Source: Tepidibacter aestuarii (GTDB lineage Bacteria; Bacillota; Clostridia; Peptostreptococcales; Peptostreptococcaceae). Taken from it: DNA of 64,000 nt. The DNA lies in the NCBI RefSeq assembly GCF_934924865.1, contig NZ_OW235315.1:2852001-2916000 (forward strand). The letters run 5' to 3'. Below the pieces are notes generated by a model, which saw only the letters and a program-made list of their open reading frames with translations, was not told the DNA's origin and did no database searches. A program made the translations under genes and the position numbers. This document shows positions 9,697 to 18,751 of this stretch, in pieces (the first letter of the stretch is position 1; every line of letters begins with the position of its first letter).

Positions 9697-11001
9697 TTAA
9701 AATATTAAAGCTCCCACAATTCCAAATATAATAAGAGGAATATTATAGTGTAAAAAAGTAGGAATACAAGTATCCCAAATGTGGTTGTGTTGATTATCTA
9801 CATTAAGACCAGAAGTCGGCCCAAGTGTACTATCCGAAGCAGGTGATCCCGCATCTCCAAGAGCTGCTGCTGTTCCTATAAGTATTATAGTTGCCATGCT
9901 ACTAAATCCAATAGAAGATGCAAGCGGCACATATATAGCTGCTATTATAGGTATAGTTCCAAATGAAGTTCCTATTCCCATAGTTATTATAAGACCTAAT
10001 AAAATCATAGTCGTTGCTGCTATTAACTTACTAGATCCCATAAGAATAGATCCCGACTGAACTAAAGTTTCAACGCCTCCTGTTGCTCTAATAACAGCCC
10101 CATAACCTGATGCTACTAACATAACAAATGCTATAAATCCCATAGTATTTATACCATCACTTACAATATAATCTATATCACTCCATTTTATAGCTCTAAA
10201 TAATACCATTATAATTATACCAACTAAAGCTCCTAAAGGAAGCGATCCTAATGTCAACTGTACTGTTAAAGCTGATAATGCAGCCATCATAGAAACATAG
10301 TGTTTTTTATCCATATTTGTATCCAAAGTACATGCAACTTCATCTATACATATATCTTCAGATGTATATTCCCTAGGTTTTCTATAAGTTATAAATACCG
10401 CTATTAGTAAACCTATAATCATTCCTATTCCCGGTAAAACCATAGCTTTCCATATCATATCAGTTTGTACATTCATTCCATTAGCATTCATCTGATCTCT
10501 TATAATGTTATGGAATATAAGTCCAAATCCAGCGGGTATACACATATACGGCATTTGAAGACCAAATGTCAACGAACAGGCAACAGCTCTTCTATCTATT
10601 TTAAGATTATTCATAATTCCTAGTAACGGTGGAATTAATATAGGTATAAATGCGATATGAACAGGTATAAGATTTTGAGAAAAAATACTTATAATTGCAA
10701 TTAAAATAACTAATATAACAGATTTTCCTTTTATTAATTTAGCAATTTTTCTAGCTAATATATCCGCTAACCCTGTTTTGTGAATAGCACATGCTAAAGC
10801 TCCTAATAAAATATAACTAAGAGCTGTTTCTGTATTCCCACCCATTCCATTTATAAATACATTCATAATTTCATCAATAGAAATTCCTGATAATACTCCT
10901 GCACTAATAGCAGCTATTATCAAAGATAAAATAACATTGAGTCTCATAAGACATAATGCGGTCATTAATATAACAGATATTACAACTGGATTCATCAGCA
11001 T
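9697..11001 (-). CDS. Na+/H+ antiporter family protein (YuiF-like)
   Basis: 434 residues with about 11-12 membrane helices, matching the Na+/H+ antiporter family with an antiporter N-terminal region. Diagnostic stretches are QNLIPVHIAFIPILIPPLLG, FGLQMPYMCIPAGFG and the C-terminal GDAGSPASDSTLGPTSGLN. It probably exchanges Na+ or an organic solute for protons; some relatives are annotated as amino acid carriers, so the substrate is open. The start is the ATG at 10999-11001, ten bases after GAGGGGG. No partner genes adjoin it. Confidence 0.85.
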   Translation of the reverse strand: MLMNPVVISVILMTALCLMRLNVILSLIIAAISAGVLSGISIDEIMNVFINGMGGNTETALSYILLGALACAIHKTGLADILARKIAKLIKGKSVILVILIAIISIFSQNLIPVHIAFIPILIPPLLGIMNNLKIDRRAVACSLTFGLQMPYMCIPAGFGLIFHNIIRDQMNANGMNVQTDMIWKAMVLPGIGMIIGLLIAVFITYRKPREYTSEDICIDEVACTLDTNMDKKHYVSMMAALSALTVQLTLGSLPLGALVGIIIMVLFRAIKWSDIDYIVSDGINTMGFIAFVMLVASGYGAVIRATGGVETLVQSGSILMGSSKLIAATTMILLGLIITMGIGTSFGTIPIIAAIYVPLASSIGFSSMATIILIGTAAALGDAGSPASDSTLGPTSGLNVDNQHNHIWDTCIPTFLHYNIPLIIFGIVGALIF

Positions 11002-11083
11002 AATTCAATTTCCCCCTCTAACTATTTTCATTGCTTCATTTTTTGTCACTTCATTACTTTATCACTTTATCAAAATAAAGTAA

Positions 11084-11131
11084 AGAGTAAAAATTTCTAA
11101 TTTAATAATTTAAATTAGAAATTTTCACTCT
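11084..11131 (-). terminator. Hairpin overlapping the end of the 11102-11737 gene
   Basis: AGAGT plus AAATTTCTAATTT pairs with AAATTAGAAATTT plus ACTCT, forming a stem of about 18 bp that includes the last codons of the gene. The following sequence on minus is T-rich. Confidence 0.65.
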
Positions 11132-11737
11132 TATAAACTGTTCTCTATCCTCATCACTATATAAAAGAGGCTCAACAACCTTATATATATCTAATGATAT
11201 ATCACTTTTTCCTGTATTTCTTCTTATTTTTTTACTTTCATACTTTATATTATATTTTATCTTTTTACCTTTATCATTTAAATCAAGCTTTATATACTCT
11301 TTATTTACATTAGATGTGGGGATAGTATCATTTGGTAAAAATTTTTGTGAAATATTTAATATATTATCTATATTGAGATTATTATTTTTTTTAAATATTA
11401 TTGTTATACAATTTGCTATTTTATCGTCCATATTTAAATTATATTTAATACTAAATATATTGTAATTCCAATTATTCAATTCTTTATCTTTAATTGTATA
11501 TAATAAGTAATCTCTGCCTTGTTCGAATAATACATTATTTTTAAACTTTAATTCATAATAAAGTTTAATGCTTATATCCTTCTCTCCTAACCCATTTCCA
11601 TTTAAACTAATTTCCTTAAATTTGATCAATCTTTTATTTATATCCTCAAGTAATATATTTTTATAATTTACAAACTCATTTTTATATTTTTTAAAATCTA
11701 TTTTAGATATATATTTTTTATATTCTTTATCAAAAAT
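11102..11737 (-). CDS. Hypothetical protein, probably starting at a non-canonical ATT codon
   Basis: Unrecognised 211-residue protein (175 residues if a TTG at 11627-11629 is used), rich in Asn, Lys and Ile, with no signal peptide or membrane helix; predicted cytosolic beta/alpha mix. The frame stays open upstream of the TTG for 36 codons to an ATT at 11735-11737, eight bases after a strong GAGGAGGGG. The TTG itself has only a poor site (GAGGA, 14 bases away). I therefore extend the gene to the ATT, a start codon known from infC. A mutated ATG, making this a pseudogene, is the alternative. Neighbours give no functional hint. Confidence 0.6.
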   Translation of the reverse strand: MFDKEYKKYISKIDFKKYKNEFVNYKNILLEDINKRLIKFKEISLNGNGLGEKDISIKLYYELKFKNNVLFEQGRDYLLYTIKDKELNNWNYNIFSIKYNLNMDDKIANCITIIFKKNNNLNIDNILNISQKFLPNDTIPTSNVNKEYIKLDLNDKGKKIKYNIKYESKKIRRNTGKSDISLDIYKVVEPLLYSDEDREQFIRVKISNLNY

Positions 11738-12164
11738 TATAAACCCCTCCTCTATAATAGACTATATATTAAATTATATAATAAATTTCAAAATAATATA
11801 GGTTATTTTTTTAACAATCTTCTCGCGTTTATAGCGCTTTCTTCTACATTTTTATAGTTTTTTCAAAATTCTATATTCACTTTATTTTTATAATGTTTTA
11901 ATATTTGAAAACACGAAAACAACTGTATCTCGCATTAGATACATCGTTTTCCCGTTGATATTTAGCCATTTATCCATACGATTTTTTTTTATGAAATACT
12001 TGATTTTTTAGTAGACTTAAATCTTAAAATAATATATAATTTAATTTGTTCACAGCACGTTTGATAATTATATAACTATTTGCTTGTAAAAATAGTTATA
12101 TAACGCTTATGAACTAATTTCTATTTATTTCAAAATTATTATATTGTGAAAGGAAGATTTTTAA
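11738..12164. other. Intergenic region with two strong inverted repeats
   Basis: Divergent promoter region of about 430 bases. Dyad one (11915-11951): GAAAAC plus TGTATCT, loop CGCATT, then AGATACA plus GTTTTC. Dyad two (12068-12103): TTATATAACTATTT and its perfect complement around an eight-base loop, about 60 bases before the TSUP permease ATG. Neither has a T-run. They may be regulator sites or an RNA leader; I do not recognise a known riboswitch. Confidence 0.5.
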
Positions 12165-13052
12165 ATGGCAAAAATACTTTTAGGAATTATGATTGCTTCT
12201 GGAATTCCATTTACTTTCATGCTTGTTCAATCTTACATGAAGAGAAAAGCAGAAGGTAGATTAGAAGAAGAAAGTTTTATTAAAATGGGTTTAATAGGAG
12301 CTTTAGCAAACTTTTTTGACACTTTAGGTCTTAGTAGTTTCGCTATAGAAACATCTTTATTTAAAAACTTTAATTTAGTTAGCGATGAAAAATTACCTGG
12401 AACATTAAATGTTGGTGCAACAATCCCAACTTTATTTCAGGCTTGTATATTTATAGCATCTGTTAATGTTGAACCTTTAACTTTATTCTCTATGATAGTT
12501 GCAGCACTTGCAGGTGCAATTGTAGGAGCTGGACTTATATCTAAGCTTCCTAAAAAAACTATACAACTTGCAATGGGAATAGCTTTATTCTCAATGGCAA
12601 TAATATTACTTGCTGGACAATTAAACCTTTTCCCAGTGGGTGGAGATGCTATGGGTCTTCATGGAACTAAGCTTATAATAGCTATAGTTGGTAACTTTAT
12701 ATTTGGAGCTTTAAATACTTTAGGTATAGGACTTTTTGCTCCATGTATGACTTTGGTTTACATGTTAGGTATGTCTCCAATAGCAGCATTCCCTATAATG
12801 ATGGGTTCTTGTGCACTTTTATTACCTTTTGCTGGTATGAAGTTTATAAAGGAAGATACTCACTCTGCTCAAGGTTCTATGGCAGTTAACGTTATGGGTC
12901 CAATCGGAGTTTTAATAGCTGCATTTTTAGTTAAGTCTATGGATGTTTACCTATTAAAATGGTTATTAATATTCGTTGTTGTATACACAACATTCATGAT
13001 GTTCAAATCATATAAAGAAACAACTGCTAAAGAAAACAAAAGAGTAGCTTAG
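12165..13052 (+). CDS. TSUP (TauE/SafE) family permease
   Basis: 295 residues with about eight membrane helices, in the sulfite-exporter TauE/SafE/YfcA family that moves organosulfur or sulfur oxyanions across the cytoplasmic membrane. The repeated helix pattern with GALANFFDTLGLSSFAIE in the first half and FGALNTLGIGLFAPCMTLVYMLGM in the second fits the internal pseudo-repeat of this family. AAAGGAAG precedes the ATG. It is monocistronic with a strong terminator. The direction and substrate of transport are not known. Confidence 0.83.
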   Translation: MAKILLGIMIASGIPFTFMLVQSYMKRKAEGRLEEESFIKMGLIGALANFFDTLGLSSFAIETSLFKNFNLVSDEKLPGTLNVGATIPTLFQACIFIASVNVEPLTLFSMIVAALAGAIVGAGLISKLPKKTIQLAMGIALFSMAIILLAGQLNLFPVGGDAMGLHGTKLIIAIVGNFIFGALNTLGIGLFAPCMTLVYMLGMSPIAAFPIMMGSCALLLPFAGMKFIKEDTHSAQGSMAVNVMGPIGVLIAAFLVKSMDVYLLKWLLIFVVVYTTFMMFKSYKETTAKENKRVA

Positions 13053-13058
13053 TATGAT

Positions 13059-13096
13059 AAAAAAAGCAGGTAGGTTTTTAACCTACCTGCTTTTTT
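13059..13096 (+). terminator. Strong terminator of the TSUP permease gene
   Basis: AAAAAAAGCAGGTAGGTT pairs perfectly with AACCTACCTGCTTTTTT around a two- to four-base loop, ending in a T-run. Confidence 0.93.
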
Positions 13097-13333
13097 AGTT
13101 TCACAGAAAACATTGCTTCCCAAATTCAGAAAATTATAACTGTTACTTTCTTCAATATAATCCTATTTTTTGATATTATCTAGATTTTAATATATATTAG
13201 ATGTATCTATATATACAAACGAATTCCATTTTCTTATCTTTACAATTTTATCCTCACAAACCATTTTTATTCCATTGTATGCGTTTTCTTACAATGATAA
13301 AATTGTTAATGACTTACAAAGGAGGAATTCATA

Positions 13334-14323
13334 ATGAAAAAACTAATATTGAGCTTAATTTTTGCTGCTCTGCTACTAGGTAATTCTACTTCCTATGCAC
13401 AGTCATATCTTATGCATACGGTCCAAACCGGAGATACCTATACTTCTATTGCAAAGGAGTATAATACAAGTATAGATAGTATTCGTTCATTAAATAACAT
13501 ATCAGAATACAATCTTAACTCTGGAAGTTTAATAAAGATCAAGCCTATAAAAGATCAAAAAACTATATCTATCAAAATAGATGGTAAAGTAGTTTATACA
13601 GATCAAAATCCTTATATAGAAAATTCACGTACATTTGTTCCTATAAGATTTATATCAGAAAATCTAGGTGCAGATGTATCATGGGATGAAGATTCACAAG
13701 AAGCTATATTAGAATATGAGGACAAGAATATCAAATTGCCAGTATACTCTAGTACAGCTACTATAAACGAATCTACAGTGTATCTTGATGCCCCTGTGAA
13801 CATATATAATGCAAGAACATTCGTACCCGTTCGCTTTGTAGCCGAGGCATTTAGCTGTTCTGTCAACTGGGATAGCTATAACTATGTAGTGGATATTCAA
13901 ACTAAAGGTTACATACCTTCTCATGAAAATACAGTTAAGCCTAATGTTCCTAGCTATTCTAGCGAAGATTTATATTGGCTATCTAGATTAGTAGAAGCTG
14001 AATCTCAAGGAGAACCCTACGAAGGAAAACTAGCTGTTGCCAATGTTATAATAAATAGAAAAAATAGTGAATTATTCCCTAATAGTATAAAAGGAGTTAT
14101 ATTTGATGATAACTATGGAATTCAATATACTCCAGTTGCTAATGGTAGAATATATAATACCCCTTCAGATGCTAGTATTCAAGCTACAAAACAAGCACTT
14201 GAAGGACATAATAATATATCAACATGTCTTTACTTCTTGAATCCAAGAAAGTCAACTAACAATTGGATAGTATGGCATAGATCTTACTATAAAACCATTC
14301 AAAATCACGATTTCTATTTATAG
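13334..14323 (+). CDS. Secreted LysM - stalk domain - SleB-type cell wall hydrolase
   Basis: 329 residues. Signal peptide at about 1-22 (cleavage near SYAQS), LysM peptidoglycan-binding domain at about 28-71 (HTVQTGDTYTSIAKEYNTS), copper-amine-oxidase-N/stalk domain at about 75-190 with the repeated RTFVPIRFISENLGA and RTFVPVRFVAEAFSC units, then a SleB/CwlJ-type hydrolase domain at about 210-329 (RLVEAESQGEPYEGKLAVANVIINR, where the first Glu is the likely catalytic residue). It probably cleaves cortex or cell wall peptidoglycan. AAAGGAGG precedes the ATG. A single gene with its own terminator; whether it is spore-specific cannot be seen. Confidence 0.92.
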   Translation: MKKLILSLIFAALLLGNSTSYAQSYLMHTVQTGDTYTSIAKEYNTSIDSIRSLNNISEYNLNSGSLIKIKPIKDQKTISIKIDGKVVYTDQNPYIENSRTFVPIRFISENLGADVSWDEDSQEAILEYEDKNIKLPVYSSTATINESTVYLDAPVNIYNARTFVPVRFVAEAFSCSVNWDSYNYVVDIQTKGYIPSHENTVKPNVPSYSSEDLYWLSRLVEAESQGEPYEGKLAVANVIINRKNSELFPNSIKGVIFDDNYGIQYTPVANGRIYNTPSDASIQATKQALEGHNNISTCLYFLNPRKSTNNWIVWHRSYYKTIQNHDFYL

Positions 14324-14328
14324 TTTTT

Positions 14329-14374
14329 AAAGATGTATTAAGATGATTAAAAATCATCTTAATACATCTTTTTT
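14329..14374 (+). terminator. Terminator of the SleB-type hydrolase gene
   Basis: A perfect 20-bp stem beginning AAAGATGTATTAAGATGATT, three-base loop, followed by six T. Confidence 0.93.
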
Positions 14375-14446
14375 ATTTCCCTTTTTTTGGTCACTTCTGT
14401 ATAATTAACTTATATTATTTAATAATACTAAAGAAGAGGTGATTAA

Positions 14447-15679
14447 ATGAATAGTTTTAATGAAAATCTAAAAAAATATGCTTCACTTGCAATTAAAGTC
14501 GGTGTTAATATTCAAAAAGGACAGACACTTATAATAAACTCTCCTATAGAGTGTGCTGAGTTTACGAGAATAGTAGCTAAATGTGCTTATGACAATGGAG
14601 CTAAAAATGTTCATGTAAGATGGGGCGATGAAGATTTAGCTCTTATCAAATATTTGAATGCACCAGATGAAGCATTTGACGAGTTTCCTAAATGGGAAGC
14701 TGACGGTCTTGAAGAGTTAGCTAAAAACGGTGCTGCAGTTATATCTATATCAGCTTCTAATCCAGAACTTTTAAAGGATGTAGATCCAAAGAGAATTGCA
14801 GCTGCTAATAAAGCAAGATCTCTTGCTCTAAAAAATTATAGAGAGTACATAATGAACAGTACTATATCTTGGTGTGTAGTTTCTATTCCAACTAAAGCTT
14901 GGGCTAAAAAAGTATTCTCTGATGTATCAGAAGATGATGCAGTTCAAAAGCTTTGGGATAATATATTTAAAATAGTTAGAGTTGATAAAGATGATCCTAT
15001 AAAAGCTTGGGATATTCATTTAAAAACTTTAAATGACAGGGTTGAGTTTTTAAATAATAAAAACTTTAAATCACTTCACTTTAAGTCAAGTGTAACAGAC
15101 CTTACTATAGAACTTCCAAAAGATCATTTATGGGCTGGTGGCGGAGAGTACAATGCTAAGAAAACATATTTTGTCGCAAATATGCCTACAGAAGAAGTAT
15201 TTACAATGCCTCTTAAAACAGGTATAAATGGAACTGTTAAAAATACAAAACCTTTTAACTACGCAGGTAATTTAATAGATGATTTTACTTTAACATTCAA
15301 AGACGGTAAAGTTGTAGATTTTAAAGCTGAAGTTGGTCATGAAACGTTAAAAAAATTATTAGAAACAGATGAAGGTGCTTCTTATATTGGTGAAGTAGCT
15401 TTAGTTGCTTATGATTCACCTATATCAAACTCAAATATAATATTTTATAATACTTTATTCGATGAAAATGCATCTTGCCATCTAGCATTTGGAATGGCTT
15501 ATCCTACATGTATAAAAAATGGAACTCAGATGAGTTCTGTAGAGCTTCAAAAAGCTGGTGCTAATGATTCATTAATCCACGAAGACTTTATGATAGGTTC
15601 TGATGATATGGATATAGTAGCTGAAACTCATGATAGAGAAAAAGTTCAAATATTCGAAAATGGTAATTGGGTGATATAA
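14447..15679 (+). CDS. M29-family aminopeptidase (AmpS-like)
   Basis: 410-residue metallo-aminopeptidase of the thermophilic aminopeptidase (M29) family; cytosolic, removes N-terminal amino acids from peptides using two metal ions. The family pattern is clear: start FNENLKKYASLAIKVGVNIQKGQ, then the metal-site segments NMPTEEVFT, IGEVALV, FDENASCHLAFGMAYP and the C-terminal NDSLIHEDFMIGSDDMDI. Length is typical. GAAGAGGTG precedes the ATG. Monocistronic with a strong terminator. Confidence 0.95.
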   Translation: MNSFNENLKKYASLAIKVGVNIQKGQTLIINSPIECAEFTRIVAKCAYDNGAKNVHVRWGDEDLALIKYLNAPDEAFDEFPKWEADGLEELAKNGAAVISISASNPELLKDVDPKRIAAANKARSLALKNYREYIMNSTISWCVVSIPTKAWAKKVFSDVSEDDAVQKLWDNIFKIVRVDKDDPIKAWDIHLKTLNDRVEFLNNKNFKSLHFKSSVTDLTIELPKDHLWAGGGEYNAKKTYFVANMPTEEVFTMPLKTGINGTVKNTKPFNYAGNLIDDFTLTFKDGKVVDFKAEVGHETLKKLLETDEGASYIGEVALVAYDSPISNSNIIFYNTLFDENASCHLAFGMAYPTCIKNGTQMSSVELQKAGANDSLIHEDFMIGSDDMDIVAETHDREKVQIFENGNWVI

Positions 15680-15680
15680 C

Positions 15681-15713
15681 AAAAAGTAGCTTGTAAATAC
15701 AAGCTACTTTTTT
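15681..15713. terminator. Bidirectional terminator between the aminopeptidase and DegV genes
   Basis: AAAAAGTAGCTTGT and its complement around a four-base loop, with A- and T-runs at both ends. Confidence 0.93.
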
Positions 15714-16674
15714 AAGAATTCAATTTTGTATTTTTTATTCTTTCCATTATCTCAGCTTTTTTTTCCATTAGCCCATTTACTTCATTTATAAGAAGATTAT
15801 CTTTTTTATGTCCTTTCTCTATATAATACATAGATATAGCTCCAAGTCCTACATGAGTTCCAACTGCTACTCCCATCTGCATAATATATATATCGCCTTT
15901 AAAATCAGTTTCTTTTTTTATCTTATTCTCTAAATTCTGAGCCACACTAATATCAGATGTATATCCTATTATTATAAAATCTGTAGCTTCTTTATCATTT
16001 CTACTTATAAATTCATCTACATAATGCTTTAAAACTCTCTTACGGCCTCTTTCCTTTGCTACTATTGCTCCCTTTCCCTTTTTCATACTCATTATTGGTT
16101 TAATCTTTAATATCTTTCCTATAAAAGCACTTGAATTTGAAAGTCTTCCACTTTTTATTAAGTGATCTAAATCATCAACAGATAAGAAATGCTTAACATT
16201 TATCTTATATGTCTCATTGAATTCTACTATTTCTTCAAAACTCATTCCTTGCTCTTTTAATATAGCACTTTTTAAAACCAACCATCCACTGCCATGGCTC
16301 ATACACTTTGAATCAACTATATGAATATCAACATTAGAGCCTTCATGCTCATCATAAAAATAATCCTTAGCTATAACTGCTGATTGATAAGAACCACTTG
16401 TCCCACTTGACATGGATATACATATTATCTGTGTATATCCATTTACTACAGCTTCATTCATTATCTTCAGATATTCTGTAGGACTTGGCATAGCAGTTGT
16501 TGGCTCTTTCACTAAATTTTCGATTATACTGTAAAATCTATCTGGTTTTATATCTATTCTATCCTTATAAACTTTCCCATCTATATTAATCGTCAACGGA
16601 GCTATCCCAATATCATACTTATCTATTAAATCTTGAGATAAATCACAAGTTGAATCTGCTATAATTTTTATCAT
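15712..16674 (-). CDS. DegV-family fatty-acid-binding protein
   Basis: 320 residues. DegV/FakB-type proteins hold a fatty acid for phosphorylation by FakA. Hallmarks: IIADSTCDLSQDLIDKYDI at the N-terminus, the SSGTSGSYQSA loop near residue 88-98 that contacts the lipid carboxylate, and the late GVAVGTHVGLGAISMYYIE segment. The C-terminal 30 residues are a polar helical extension. GGAGGGT precedes the ATG. No fakA is adjacent. The lipid specificity is unknown. Confidence 0.92.
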   Translation of the reverse strand: MIKIIADSTCDLSQDLIDKYDIGIAPLTINIDGKVYKDRIDIKPDRFYSIIENLVKEPTTAMPSPTEYLKIMNEAVVNGYTQIICISMSSGTSGSYQSAVIAKDYFYDEHEGSNVDIHIVDSKCMSHGSGWLVLKSAILKEQGMSFEEIVEFNETYKINVKHFLSVDDLDHLIKSGRLSNSSAFIGKILKIKPIMSMKKGKGAIVAKERGRKRVLKHYVDEFISRNDKEATDFIIIGYTSDISVAQNLENKIKKETDFKGDIYIMQMGVAVGTHVGLGAISMYYIEKGHKKDNLLINEVNGLMEKKAEIMERIKNTKLNS

Positions 16675-17034
16675 AAATACCCTCCAATAGTTATGTTATT
16701 TTATGTCTATATATTATTTTGCCTCGATAATTGAAATCTACGTCATAAAATTGTTAAGTTTCCTATATGTTATTATACATTCCATGCATTAATTTTGTAA
16801 TATTTTTTAGAAAAATTAATTAATCTGTCCTTAAAGAAATTATCATTTTTGTTATCCATTATTATACTACTTACAATAGCTTATATCCATATAGGCCTTA
16901 ATCTCATCTTTACACCCTTGTATACCATAAATTCTAGTAAGAATAATATACATTTGTTTGTAAACAATAATGTTAATAGTAACCACTTTATAAACAGGAT
17001 TAAAAACTTATATTTTTAAGGAGATGTTCTAAAA
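16675..17034. other. Divergent intergenic region with possible gene remnant and a small dyad
   Basis: About 360 bases. On the minus strand 16773-16859 gives a 28-codon frame (MDNKNDNFFKDRLINFSKKY and so on) with coding-like composition but no ribosome site; just upstream another frame reads IYGIQGCKDEIKAYMDIS before a stop. This looks like a decayed gene of unknown family. TTGTTT-gt-AAACAA at 16954-16967 is a small dyad about 70 bases before the ABC gene and could be a regulator site. Confidence 0.35.
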
Positions 17035-17919
17035 ATGAATGTTATTGAAACCAACAATTTAACTAAAAGTTATGGTAAATCAAGGGGAATTGACGATATA
17101 AGCTTTAGTGTTAAGGAGGGAGAGGTTTTTGGATTTATCGGGCCAAACGGTGCTGGCAAATCAACAACTATTAGAACACTGTTATCTCTGATATATCCAA
17201 CTAGCGGAACTGCTAAGATATTTGGCAAGGATATTGTACAATATGGTCCTGAAATAAAAAAAGAAATTGGTTATTTACCATCTGAAGTTTTTTATTATGA
17301 CAATATGAAGGTTATTGATCTTTTAAAGTATTCAGCTAGTTTTTATGAAAAAGACTGCAGTAAAAGAATAGATTATTTAGCAAATGCAATGAATCTTGAC
17401 TTAAATAAAAAAATCGATGACTTGTCATTTGGAAATAAAAAGAAAGTCGGTATAGTTCAAGGCCTACTTCATGAACCTAAATTAATTATTCTTGATGAAC
17501 CTACCAGTGGGCTAGACCCCCTTATGCAACAGAAATTCTTCGATTTACTTGAAGAAGAAAATAAGAAAGGTGCAACAATTTTGTTTTCCTCCCATATTTT
17601 AAGTGAAGTCCAAAGATTGTGCGATCGTGTAGCTATTATTAAAGAAGGTAAAATAATCAAATTAGAAAAAATGTCTACTCTAAAAGAAAATACCTATAAA
17701 AAATTCAAGATTGAAACTTTATCAAAAACAAATAAAGATTACTTTAATATTGCTGGCGTAAATAAGTTAGAATCAAAGGGAAATATAGTCACCTTCATAT
17801 TTAAGGGTGATGTCAATTCAGTTATAAAAAAGATTTCATCCGTTGAAATATCCAACCTTTGGATAGAAGAACCTGACCTGGAAGAGATCTTTATGCATTA
17901 TTATTCAGAGGAGGAATAA
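17035..17919 (+). CDS. ABC transporter ATP-binding protein (ABC-2 exporter)
   Basis: 294-residue ATPase. Walker A GPNGAGKST, a variant signature loop DLSFGNKKKVGIVQGLLHEP, Walker B KLIILDEPTSGLDP and H-loop SSHIL are all present, plus a C-terminal domain of about 80 residues typical of drug or lantibiotic exporters of the CcmA type. AAGGAG sits upstream. It heads a three-gene operon with two related permeases (gaps of 5 and 29 bases). Probably exports a drug, peptide or lipid; the substrate is unknown. Confidence 0.93.
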   Translation: MNVIETNNLTKSYGKSRGIDDISFSVKEGEVFGFIGPNGAGKSTTIRTLLSLIYPTSGTAKIFGKDIVQYGPEIKKEIGYLPSEVFYYDNMKVIDLLKYSASFYEKDCSKRIDYLANAMNLDLNKKIDDLSFGNKKKVGIVQGLLHEPKLIILDEPTSGLDPLMQQKFFDLLEEENKKGATILFSSHILSEVQRLCDRVAIIKEGKIIKLEKMSTLKENTYKKFKIETLSKTNKDYFNIAGVNKLESKGNIVTFIFKGDVNSVIKKISSVEISNLWIEEPDLEEIFMHYYSEEE

Positions 17920-17924
17920 ATAAA

Positions 17925-18722
17925 ATGAATATATTTTTACATGAACTAAAGGCCTATAGAAAATCCAGTATTATATGGACTTTATCCTTAGTTGTGGTAG
18001 TTATTATATTTTTTTCACTTTTCCCTTCATTCTCACGTGATATTGAGCAAATCAAAAATTTATTGGAAGGCTTCCCTAAATCTATAAGAAACATAATAGG
18101 TATTTCCCTGGAAAGTTTTGATAATATTTTAGGATACTACTCTTTCCCCTTATCATTTATAATTTTAATCGGAGCAATTCAAGCTATGAATTTTGGTGTT
18201 TCAATTGTATCAAAGGAAATACGCCAAAAAACAGCAGATTTTTTGTTAACAAAACCTATTAAACGAACTCAAATTTTAACGTCTAAGATACTGGCAGTAA
18301 CTACATCTTTAATAGCTACAAATATAATTTATATATTAGCCGCAAACATCATTGCATCTATTGTAAAGAATGAAGACTATAGCTTTAAAATATTCTTTAT
18401 GGTCTCTATTACATTGTTATTTGTACAACTAATATTTATGTCATTAGGCGTTATTATCTCAGTTATTTTGCCTAGAATCAAATCAGTTTTACCTATTTCT
18501 CTTGCTACTGTATTTGTTTTCTATTTTATAAGCTTTTTAAGTTCAGCAGATAGTGATGATATTATTAGATATATAACTCCTTTTAAATACTTTGATCCTG
18601 CTTATATTATAAAAAATGGTGCTTATGAAACACCCTTTATCATTATATCCTTATTAGTTATTATTGTTTCTATTATAGCAAGCTATGCTATATATGATAA
18701 AAAGGATATTCATACAGTTTAA
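17925..18722 (+). CDS. ABC-2 type permease (first of a paralogous pair)
   Basis: 265 residues with six predicted membrane helices, ABC-2 permease fold. The conserved central part, GVSIVSKEIRQKTADFLLTKPIKRTQILTSK, marks the coupling region after helix 2. GAGGAGG precedes the ATG. It is clearly related to the next gene, so the pair probably arose by duplication and forms a heterodimeric channel with the upstream ATPase. Confidence 0.9.
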   Translation: MNIFLHELKAYRKSSIIWTLSLVVVVIIFFSLFPSFSRDIEQIKNLLEGFPKSIRNIIGISLESFDNILGYYSFPLSFIILIGAIQAMNFGVSIVSKEIRQKTADFLLTKPIKRTQILTSKILAVTTSLIATNIIYILAANIIASIVKNEDYSFKIFFMVSITLLFVQLIFMSLGVIISVILPRIKSVLPISLATVFVFYFISFLSSADSDDIIRYITPFKYFDPAYIIKNGAYETPFIIISLLVIIVSIIASYAIYDKKDIHTV

Positions 18723-18751
18723 TTAGGTTCAAAATAAAGGAGGTTTAATCA

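Noticed and set aside
11915..11951. The dyad upstream of the TSUP gene as a known riboswitch
   Set aside because: No conserved core of SAM, c-di-GMP, fluoride or manganese riboswitches could be found around it.
13201..13383. A 60-codon frame before the SleB-like gene
   Set aside because: No ribosome site, and it runs over the start of the secreted hydrolase in another frame; composition is not protein-like.
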